Part shown: positions 1-5,886 of the stretch, in pieces
Numbering within the stretch: position 1 is the stretch's first letter
Layout of the letters: each line of letters opens with the position of its first letter
NCBI GenBank assembly: GCA_002451465.1
Contig: DKCJ01000012.1
Span: forward strand, 41,985-55,074
Source of the DNA: Caryophanales bacterium UBA6877
GTDB lineage: Bacteria; Bacillota_I; Bacilli_A; RFN20; CAG-826
Length of the DNA: 13,090 nucleotides
Direction: 5' to 3'
Notes under the pieces: generated by a model
What the model saw: only the letters and a program-made list of their open reading frames with translations
Database searches by the model: none
Told to the model about the DNA's origin: nothing
Position numbers and translations under genes: made by a program

Positions 1-9
1 TCTTCTTAG

Positions 10-120
10 TTTTTCTTTAAACTTCCTTTATGTATGGTTAGCTTTTTTGGTGCAACTATTTTAGTTAGTTTTATTTCTAATTTAGTGATTCGTAAAATAA
101 GAAAGAAAAGTGTTTTGTAA
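10..120 (+). other. Possible frayed 3' end of an upstream membrane-protein gene
   Basis: Reading from position 10 to the TAA at 118-120, the frame encodes a hydrophobic stretch followed by a basic tail (VIRKIRKKSVL), a typical end for an integral membrane protein. A TAG at 7-9 interrupts the same frame. The neighbouring frame is open from the window edge and also hydrophobic, but stops at 62-64. An ATG at 34 would give only 28 residues and has no ribosome site. It may be a frameshifted gene end, a decayed remnant or chance; the window edge prevents a decision. Confidence 0.2.
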
Positions 121-221
121 AATAGTAAAGCAACAGTTGGTTTATTTTAAATGAATTCTTTTTTATTGAATAAAATTATTAAAAAACATACACATAATCC
201 CCTTAATTTACAAAATAATAT

Positions 222-250
222 TTATTTTGAGTTGTTTTAAATGCTATAAT
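222..250 (+). promoter_or_regulatory. Extended -10 promoter of the six-gene redox operon
   Basis: A perfect TATAAT at 245-250 is preceded by TGC, giving an extended -10 element (TGnTATAAT, 242-250). A poor -35 (TTTATT or similar, about 221-227) lies 17-18 bases upstream, which an extended -10 can tolerate. The expected transcript start near 257 would give a leader of about 48 bases. No other convincing promoter is seen before 5559, so this probably drives all six genes. Confidence 0.6.
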
Positions 251-264
251 TTACACAATTTGTT

Positions 265-274
265 TTGTATACAA
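265..274. promoter_or_regulatory. Palindromic candidate operator TTGTATACAA
   Basis: This is a perfect 10-bp palindrome lying about 8-17 bases downstream of the predicted transcript start, where a bound repressor would block elongation or open-complex escape. The half-site pattern (TTGT...ACAA around a TA core) is like operators of GntR-family regulators. No regulator gene is present in the window, so the assignment is inference from position and symmetry. Confidence 0.35.
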
Positions 275-304
275 GAGATATTCTCTTTAGGAAGGTAAAC
301 ACAT

Positions 305-1072
305 ATGACAGAAACAAAAAAGCCACGTATTATTGCGGTGGCTGGTAAAGGGGGCGTAGGAAAAACATCAATTGCAGCGACTATTGTTAAGTTGCTTGTT
401 GAAAATTTTAAAGACAAAAAAATTCTTGCAATTGATGCTGATCCAGCAGTTGGTCTTTCAACAGCTTTAGGTATTGAAACCAAAAAGACTATTGATGACG
501 TTAGAAAAGAAGCTATTGCGGCTTCAAATGAAGGTAAAAACGCTGTTGTAGAAGTTTTAGGAAATGCTGAATATTCTATTGAAGAAGCCATTGTTAATCA
601 AAATGGTTTTTCATTTATGGCAATTGGTAGGCCTGAAGCAAGTGGTTGTTATTGCAAAATTAACACTTATTTAAAAGAAGTTATTTCGGCTATTTCTTCA
701 CATTATGATTACGTTGTAATTGATGGTGAAGCGGGAATTGAACAAGTTAATCGTCGTGTTATGGAAAAAGTTACACATCTTCTTTTAATAACTGACCAAA
801 GCCAAAAAGGTAGACAGGTTGTTGAAACAATTAAAGAAGTTGCTGATAATCTTGTAATGTATGAAAAAATAGGCGTAATTGCTAATCGTTTATCTCCATT
901 AGCTATGAAAGAAGAACTTTTTTTTAAAGATATACCTTTATTAGTTAAAATTCCTATTGATGAAGACCTAGCAAAATATGATATGGATGGCGAAAATGTA
1001 TTTTTCCTTCCTGATACTGCACCTATTGTTGAAGGTGTAAAAGTAGCATTAGAAAAAATTAATATTCTTTAG
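305..1072 (+). CDS. cooC-like: CooC/AcsF-type metal-insertion ATPase (MinD/SIMIBI class)
   Basis: This 255-residue P-loop ATPase belongs to the family that loads nickel into CO dehydrogenase (CooC) or acetyl-CoA synthase (AcsF). Visible marks are the deviant Walker A GKGGVGKT (residues 14-21), the switch I aspartate in AIDADPA (about 42-48), the GCYCKIN motif at 114-120 whose C115/C117 form the metal-binding CxC at the dimer interface, and DGEAGIEQVNRR (140-151), matching the family's D-x-EAG-x-E block. The start is set by AGGAAGG nine bases upstream. It is first in an operon with dehydratase-family subunits and an acetyl-CoA-synthase-like protein, and no CO dehydrogenase is nearby. Its client is therefore probably a neighbouring protein. 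Family membership is confident; the metal and client are inferred. Confidence 0.88.
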   Translation: MTETKKPRIIAVAGKGGVGKTSIAATIVKLLVENFKDKKILAIDADPAVGLSTALGIETKKTIDDVRKEAIAASNEGKNAVVEVLGNAEYSIEEAIVNQNGFSFMAIGRPEASGCYCKINTYLKEVISAISSHYDYVVIDGEAGIEQVNRRVMEKVTHLLLITDQSQKGRQVVETIKEVADNLVMYEKIGVIANRLSPLAMKEELFFKDIPLLVKIPIDEDLAKYDMDGENVFFLPDTAPIVEGVKVALEKINIL

Positions 1073-1086
1073 AAAGGAAAAATTTA

Positions 1087-2283
1087 ATGAGAGATTTAAA
1101 GCATTTATATTATTTTGAAAAACTTCTCGAAAATTCTTATAACGATTTAATTGGTGAAGCTCAAAAAGAGGGAAGGAAAGCTATTGGTCACGTTTGTTAT
1201 CAAATTCCTGAACCACTTTTAAATTTACCTGGAATTTTCTCAGTTCGTTTAAGAGCTCCTCGTACCGGTAGCATGGAAATGGGCAGTTACTATTTGTCAC
1301 CTATCTTTTGTGAGGCATGTAGGGCAATTCTTGAAAGAGCACTAGAAGGTGGTTTTGATTTTCTTGATGGAATTATTGCGCCTGAAGCTTGCGCAATGAT
1401 GAATAGATGTGTTGAAAATATTGAACATTTACATTGTTGCACTAAACCAACATTTTTTGCATCTTACGTTGATGTTCCGATGAAAAGTGATGAAGTGACC
1501 TTAAAACACTATGTTCTTCAAATGAAAGAACACGTTTTGAAACCATTAAAAGAACATTTAGGTATTGATATTAGCGATTACGCTATTAGAAAAGCTGTTG
1601 AAGAACAAAATAGAATTTCTGAGCTTATTACCCAGATTGGTGATTTTCGAAAAGATGCACAACCTCGAATTACTGGTTATGAATTTGCTGTTTTATGTTT
1701 AGCAACTTATTGTTGCCCAAAAGATAAATTAATAAATAAATTAGAAGAAACTTTAGAAGAAATTAAACATCGTGTACCTGATGATTTAGGAACTTATCGT
1801 TGTAGAGTAGCAATGGTTGGTTCAGAAATAGATGATCCTCAACTTATTAAACTTGCTGAAGAATGTGGGCTTATTGTAGTTGCTGATAGATATTGTTTTG
1901 GTTCTCTTCCTGGAAGACAAGTAATAGAATTAAATGATAAGGAAGATGCCTTAACACAAGTTTGTAGATATTATATGACTTCTGGTCAATGTCCACGTTT
2001 TTTAAATACTGAAAAAGTTAATGAACGTCACGCCTATGTTGATAAAATTGCTAAAGAATATCATGCAGATGGAATAATTATTGAACAAATTAAGTTCTGT
2101 GATTATTGGGGATATGGTAGAGCGTTTATGAATGCAGTTATGCAACATCAATATGGATATAAAACTCTTTCAATTGATAGACCATATAACGTTGGTCAAT
2201 CTGGTCAATTAAGGACTCGTATTCAAGCTTTTATTGAAGCAGTTGAAATTAAAAAAATTCATGAAGAAAAGGAGAAACAATAA
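1087..2283 (+). CDS. 2-hydroxyacyl-CoA dehydratase / benzoyl-CoA reductase family subunit (HgdB-like)
   Basis: This 398-residue protein is of the HAD/BCR family, whose members hold [4Fe-4S] or double-cubane [8Fe-9S] clusters and receive low-potential electrons from an ATP-driven activase. Likely cluster cysteines are C37 (GHVCYQIPEPLL), C102 (APEACAMMNR) and C338 (IKFCDYWGYG), at the places where the family has its three ligands. C75/C78, C108 and C117/C118 add a cysteine-rich N-terminal half. The C-terminal segment ends in GQLRTRIQAFIE (373-384), a strong family signature, and VVADRYCFGS (264-273) matches the family's 'DDxCxGSR' region. AAAGGA eight bases before the ATG supports the start. 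Its stop overlaps the next start (TAATG), so it is likely made in step with the next subunit. The substrate cannot be read from sequence; it need not be a hydroxyacyl-CoA. Confidence 0.85.
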   Translation: MRDLKHLYYFEKLLENSYNDLIGEAQKEGRKAIGHVCYQIPEPLLNLPGIFSVRLRAPRTGSMEMGSYYLSPIFCEACRAILERALEGGFDFLDGIIAPEACAMMNRCVENIEHLHCCTKPTFFASYVDVPMKSDEVTLKHYVLQMKEHVLKPLKEHLGIDISDYAIRKAVEEQNRISELITQIGDFRKDAQPRITGYEFAVLCLATYCCPKDKLINKLEETLEEIKHRVPDDLGTYRCRVAMVGSEIDDPQLIKLAEECGLIVVADRYCFGSLPGRQVIELNDKEDALTQVCRYYMTSGQCPRFLNTEKVNERHAYVDKIAKEYHADGIIIEQIKFCDYWGYGRAFMNAVMQHQYGYKTLSIDRPYNVGQSGQLRTRIQAFIEAVEIKKIHEEKEKQ

Positions 2284-3839
2284 TGGCTAATAAGTGGGCA
2301 GGTGATAAAAATTTAGGTAGATTTTATAAACCTGGAAGAAAATGTGCTACCCGTCGTGAATGGCGTGGTTTTAAAGATACAATGTATGACTTTTCACGTT
2401 GGCTCCATAACCTTCTTGTAATGTCAAAATTTATTCTTAAACCAACAACATTAAAAGCGATGTTTACTTATCGTTGGTTTGGCAATTATTTAGCAGCTTT
2501 TGACTATATTGATAGACATATTGAAGGTGTAAGAGGTGTACAACTTCGTATAGCTCATATTGAATATGATTCAATTGTTGAACATCTTACTCAAACTATG
2601 GATACCCTTTTTAAATGCGATAAACGTATTGGAAATAAAAAGGGAAAGTACGATGAATTGAATAAGAAACTTGTTATTATGGACGAAAATGGAATGATGG
2701 TTATTGCAACTGGCTTTCCAAATTTGAAGTTTCTTTCAAAGGAAGTTCCTGCAATTTATACAGGTTCAACAATTGCTCAAGATGGTGTACTTCACTATAT
2801 TGAAGTAGCTGAAGAATTCCAAATTCCATCGGATGTTTGTCCTATGCCATGCGCTGAACTTGGTTGTGCAATTGATGAAGATTATCCTATTTGTGGAGCT
2901 TGTGCAGTGCATTGTAATACAACATGTGATGGTAGTTTAATGGGTAACCAAATTGAAGATAGACATGATGATCTTCCTTCATTTACAATGGCCGCTCCTA
3001 TGCGTCATCAACAAAAATCTGTTTTAGCTTATTCTCGTGATCAAATTGTTGAGGCAATTCACTTTATTGAAAAACATACTGGTGAAAAATGGGATTGGAA
3101 TGCCTTTGCTAGAAATATGAAGACATATAACGCCCAAAATGCTTTATTTGCTGAGTGGATGGAAATGAATAAAACTGATTATCCACAAGTTGTGAATAAT
3201 AATGTTATGTTATATCGTGATGCTGAATATATGGTTATTTCAGGTCGTGATCCATCTTTCTTAAAACTTGATGAAAAGATTACTGCACTCGCAAATAAAG
3301 GATATAAAGATAAGAATTTGCCATGCAAAGAAATTAGACATAGAGCTCTTGTTTGGGGCGTTCATGCTCAATATTACACGGCTTTTAATCAATGGCTTTC
3401 AAATTGTTGGGGAATAGTTTGTCTTTGTGATATGCTTTCATTTACATTAACTAAACCAATAAATTATGAAGATCATGAACAAGCCTTACTTGATTTAGGC
3501 GAATACAATATGAATATGATTATGCGTAATCATTCAAATGGTGGGTACGAAGTTGGTGTTGAGCAACTTTGGCAATATTGTGAAGAATATCGTGCTGATA
3601 TGGTAATTATGTATGAACATATTGGTTGTAAATCTATGGCTGGATATCATGGACTTATTGAAGAAGAAGGAAGAAAAAGAGGCATCCATATTGTTTGGGT
3701 ATATCACGCCTTAATGAATCCTACTAAAGCAACAAGAAAAGATATGCGTGAAGATGTAAATAGATATATGAAGACAGTTTTAAGAGAAGAACCTCTTGAT
3801 CCAAGTCTTGTTAATTTTGATGATTCTCAACGTTGGTAA
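2283..3839 (+). CDS. Second, cysteine-rich HAD/BCR family subunit with N-terminal extension
   Basis: This 518-residue partner of the preceding subunit has a longer N-terminus than usual: about 170 residues, with aromatic and basic helices, precede the cluster domain. Residues 186-215 hold seven cysteines (C186, 190, 195, 204, 207, 211, 215), far denser than the three scattered ligands of classic subunits. Family-like parts are IHFIEKHTGEKWDW (259-272), EIRHRALVWG (350-359), a C375/C380/C382 group, and IMYEHIGCKSMAGYHG (442-457), where C449 sits at the third ligand position. The start overlaps the previous stop by one base, with AAGGAG at 2269-2274. No signal peptide is seen, so it is cytoplasmic. 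It probably forms a heterodimer with the preceding subunit and is reduced by the activase encoded next. Family assignment is good; the cluster type and reaction are unknown. Confidence 0.82.
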   Translation: MANKWAGDKNLGRFYKPGRKCATRREWRGFKDTMYDFSRWLHNLLVMSKFILKPTTLKAMFTYRWFGNYLAAFDYIDRHIEGVRGVQLRIAHIEYDSIVEHLTQTMDTLFKCDKRIGNKKGKYDELNKKLVIMDENGMMVIATGFPNLKFLSKEVPAIYTGSTIAQDGVLHYIEVAEEFQIPSDVCPMPCAELGCAIDEDYPICGACAVHCNTTCDGSLMGNQIEDRHDDLPSFTMAAPMRHQQKSVLAYSRDQIVEAIHFIEKHTGEKWDWNAFARNMKTYNAQNALFAEWMEMNKTDYPQVVNNNVMLYRDAEYMVISGRDPSFLKLDEKITALANKGYKDKNLPCKEIRHRALVWGVHAQYYTAFNQWLSNCWGIVCLCDMLSFTLTKPINYEDHEQALLDLGEYNMNMIMRNHSNGGYEVGVEQLWQYCEEYRADMVIMYEHIGCKSMAGYHGLIEEEGRKRGIHIVWVYHALMNPTKATRKDMREDVNRYMKTVLREEPLDPSLVNFDDSQRW

Positions 3840-3854
3840 TAAGGAGTTTATTAT

Positions 3855-4658
3855 ATGAAATATTTTGGTGGATGTGACGCAGGTTCAACATATACAAAGT
3901 GCGTTATTCTTGATGAAAATGGAAAAATGGTTGCAAATACAACAATTAAATCAAAAATTAATGCTGTAGAAAGCGCAAAAATAGCTTTAGATGAAACAAT
4001 TAAACAAGTTCCAGAACTTAAAAGCGCTAAAGATTTAACTTATTTAATCGGTACAGGATATGGTCGTAATAAAGTACCTTTTGCTGATGAAAATATTTCT
4101 GAAATTTCATGTCATGCAATGGGTGTTCATGTAGCTGATCCAAAAGTTACTTCAATTATTGATATTGGTGGGCAAGATATTAAAGGTATTGCGATCGATC
4201 CAAAAGATGGAACAGTTCAAAACTTTGCAATGAATGATAAGTGTTCTGCAGGAACTGGTCGTTTTTTTGAAGCAATGGCTCGTAGTTTTGAAATGAATCT
4301 TGATGATTTTTGTTCATTATCTTTAAAAGCACATAATGTTATTCCAATTACTTCTCAATGCACAGTTTTTTGTGAATCTGAAGTTATTTCTCTTGTTGGA
4401 GAAGGAAAACCAATGGAGGATATTGCTGCTGGCATTATGACCTCAGTTGCAAAACGTTGCTTTATTATGGCTAAAAAAGCGGGAGCAACTGATACAATTG
4501 CCTTAACTGGCGGATGTGCTAAAAATCTTGGTTTAAAGCAAGCAATTGAAAAAGTTCTTCATCTTAAAGTTATAGATCTTCCTATTGATCCTCAATTAAT
4601 GGGAGCTTTAGGTGCAGCAGAATTTGCAAGACAAAAAGGAATGAAAGCGAGTAAATAA
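3855..4658 (+). CDS. hgdC-like: Acyl-CoA dehydratase activase (BadF/BadG/BcrA/HgdC family)
   Basis: This 267-residue ASKHA-fold ATPase is close to the roughly 260 residues of HgdC-type activases. In this family a homodimer holds one [4Fe-4S] cluster between its subunits and uses ATP hydrolysis to push a single electron at very low potential into the partner dehydratase or reductase. Seen here are the phosphate loop GCDAGSTYTK (6-15), GTGYGR (66-71), IIDIGGQDIKGI (101-112), the two cluster ligands C130 (NDKCSAGTGRF) and C169 (SQCTVFCESEV), and the adenosine loop LTGGCAKN (217-224). AAGGAG at 3841-3846, eight bases before ATG, sets the start, 15 bases after the preceding stop. Its place beside two HAD/BCR subunits makes them its obvious electron acceptors. 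Confidence 0.93.
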   Translation: MKYFGGCDAGSTYTKCVILDENGKMVANTTIKSKINAVESAKIALDETIKQVPELKSAKDLTYLIGTGYGRNKVPFADENISEISCHAMGVHVADPKVTSIIDIGGQDIKGIAIDPKDGTVQNFAMNDKCSAGTGRFFEAMARSFEMNLDDFCSLSLKAHNVIPITSQCTVFCESEVISLVGEGKPMEDIAAGIMTSVAKRCFIMAKKAGATDTIALTGGCAKNLGLKQAIEKVLHLKVIDLPIDPQLMGALGAAEFARQKGMKASK

Positions 4659-4659
4659 T

Positions 4660-4839
4660 ATGGAATGGTGGATTATTTTATTAATAGTATTAGGTTCAAT
4701 AATTGCAGCTGTTTTATTACTTTTTATTCTTTTATTCCTTATTTATTTCTTTAATATTGATTCAAAACTTCTTGCTCATGTACAAAAATGGATCAATAAA
4801 AAATATGATAAAAGAAAAAGGAATCGTCATCTTGAATAG
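4660..4839 (+). CDS. Small single-span membrane protein (59 residues)
   Basis: An ATG one base after the activase stop opens a 59-codon frame. It starts MEWW, has one strongly hydrophobic helix (about residues 5-31, rich in I, L, V and F), then NIDSKLLAHVQKWINK and a very basic tail (KKYDKRKRNRH). This predicts an N-out, C-in single-pass protein with a positive cytoplasmic tail. There is no clear ribosome site at proper distance, so translation probably depends on re-initiation after the preceding stop. The next gene begins two bases after its stop, which places it firmly inside the operon. I do not recognise a family. It may anchor the soluble redox proteins to the membrane; that is inference from context. 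Confidence 0.7.
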   Translation: MEWWIILLIVLGSIIAAVLLLFILLFLIYFFNIDSKLLAHVQKWINKKYDKRKRNRHLE

Positions 4840-4841
4840 TT

Positions 4842-5558
4842 ATGAATCTTTATGATCAAGTTATTAAAGAAGTTTTAAGTCTATTTAATAATACAAAACT
4901 TAAAAGTTTACCATTAGAAACTTCTTTTAAAGATGTAGTTCAAAAGCAATTTATTTTCCAAAATGATGCAAAAGTTGAGCTTGGGGAAAATAATGAGTCA
5001 GTTTATTTTATGGGTTACACCTCAAATAAAGAGTTTGTTAATAAAGATGAAATTCTTCTTTTGGGTGATGATATTAATTCTCTTCCAAAAGAAACACCTT
5101 TTGCGCATCTTTCATTTTTCTTAATTGAAAATATTGAAGGAGATGAACAAAATACTTATCGTTTATTAAGAGATATAGAATATTCACGATATAAAGTGAA
5201 TATAGAAGGATATATGGTTAGAATTAATACTAACTTATTAAAAGAAGGTGCGCGTATTTCCTTTGATGCTAGTAAAAAAGGTATATCTTTTAAAGATGTT
5301 GGAATGTCTTTTTTAAATAATTATAAAAAAGTTAATCCAAATATAAAATTTGTTAAACAAATATTTATTACTGAAAAAGATTTTCCTTATGCTGATTTAG
5401 TTAGGTTACAAAAAGAAGTGGAAAGTATTACTATCACTCTTGATCACATTTTAAAAAAATTAAAAATGGACTGTAGAACATGTTCTTTTAAAGAAATATG
5501 TGACACTGTTGAAGGAATGCGAGAACTTCACAAAAAAGAATTAGAAGAGAGAAAATAA
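4842..5558 (+). CDS. Stand-alone acetyl-CoA synthase (CdhC/AcsB)-like middle-domain protein with CxxCx5C motif
   Basis: This 238-residue protein resembles the segment of acetyl-CoA synthase that runs up to the A-cluster. Corresponding features are DEILLLGDDINSLP (69-82), like the 'YVYGPDLDDI' block; GYMVRINTNLLKEGARISF (123-141) and GISFKDVGMSFLNNYKK (147-163), like the 'ISKQAVEKGFSLRHFGEIL' block; and a C-terminal DCRTCSFKEICD (210-221), like the 'CTLCQSFAPNHVC' start of the A-cluster site. C211, C214 and C220 are its only cysteines. The fourth [4Fe-4S] ligand and the C-G-C nickel ligands of true acetyl-CoA synthase are absent, so it cannot be a complete synthase. The assignment rests on recalled family sequences, not an alignment search. 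It is last in the operon, two bases after the small membrane gene and without a ribosome site of its own. Confidence 0.6.
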   Translation: MNLYDQVIKEVLSLFNNTKLKSLPLETSFKDVVQKQFIFQNDAKVELGENNESVYFMGYTSNKEFVNKDEILLLGDDINSLPKETPFAHLSFFLIENIEGDEQNTYRLLRDIEYSRYKVNIEGYMVRINTNLLKEGARISFDASKKGISFKDVGMSFLNNYKKVNPNIKFVKQIFITEKDFPYADLVRLQKEVESITITLDHILKKLKMDCRTCSFKEICDTVEGMRELHKKELEERK

Positions 5559-5592
5559 TTTATCATTTTTTATCTAAAATATTATTAATTAC

Positions 5593-5658
5593 AGGAGTTT
5601 ACATTAGAAAATCTTAATTATGTTTATTAAGATTTAAATCTAATGAAACTCCTTTTTT
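5593..5658 (+). terminator. Rho-independent terminator of the redox operon
   Basis: The 5' arm begins AGGAGTTT (5593-5600) and ends ATCTTAA (5617). It pairs with an arm beginning TTAAGAT (5627) and ending AAACTCCT (5646-5653), giving a long stem of about 22-25 pairs with small bulges and a 9-base loop, followed by six T residues (5653-5658). It lies 34 bases after the last operon stop. Confidence 0.85.
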
Positions 5659-5886
5659 AATAAAAATGCTATATATCGTGATTTTTTTAATGGAAGCCTC
5701 AAGAATTTTATGTCAAAAACCTAACTTACATATAGATTAAAAGTTATAAATAAAACAAAAATAAAGCAAAAATTAAATATTTTAAAGAAATTTATAAGTA
5801 TTAAAACTTAAATTTATTTATATAAAATTTATTTAAAAAAGTTTCATTATCTTTGTTTAATAATTAATTTTTTATATAATAAAGCC
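5659..5886. other. AT-rich spacer with A-tracts upstream of a membrane-protein gene
   Basis: No gene or RNA is recognised here. Between about 5745 and 5850 the DNA carries repeated short A-tracts spaced roughly a helical turn apart, a pattern that can bend DNA or act as an UP-type element upstream of the promoter at 5852-5880. Confidence 0.4.
5852..5880 (+). promoter_or_regulatory. Promoter placed for a leaderless transcript
   Basis: A perfect TATAAT at 5875-5880 has a partial -35 (TTTGTT at 5852-5857, or TTGTTT one base on) at 16-17 bases. Only six bases separate the -10 box from the ATG at 5887. The normal start distance therefore puts the first transcribed base at or beside the A of the ATG, and there is no ribosome site. 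Confidence 0.6.

Larger units (their letters stand above)
121..304. other. Intergenic leader region of the dehydratase operon
   Basis: There is no gene between about 120 and 305, and no convincing terminator after the upstream frame. The first part is featureless AT-rich DNA. From 222 onward it holds the operon promoter, a short palindrome at 265-274 and a strong ribosome site AGGAAGG at 289-295, nine bases before the ATG at 305. Confidence 0.6.

Noticed and set aside
244..591. Minus-strand open frame of 115 codons
   Set aside because: It lies opposite the well-supported CooC-like gene and its leader, has no ribosome site, and has composition typical of an antisense shadow.
305..5558. A full CO dehydrogenase/acetyl-CoA synthase (Wood-Ljungdahl) operon
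   Set aside because: There is no CODH catalytic subunit, methyltransferase, corrinoid protein or complete ACS; only a CooC-like ATPase and a partial ACS-like domain are present.
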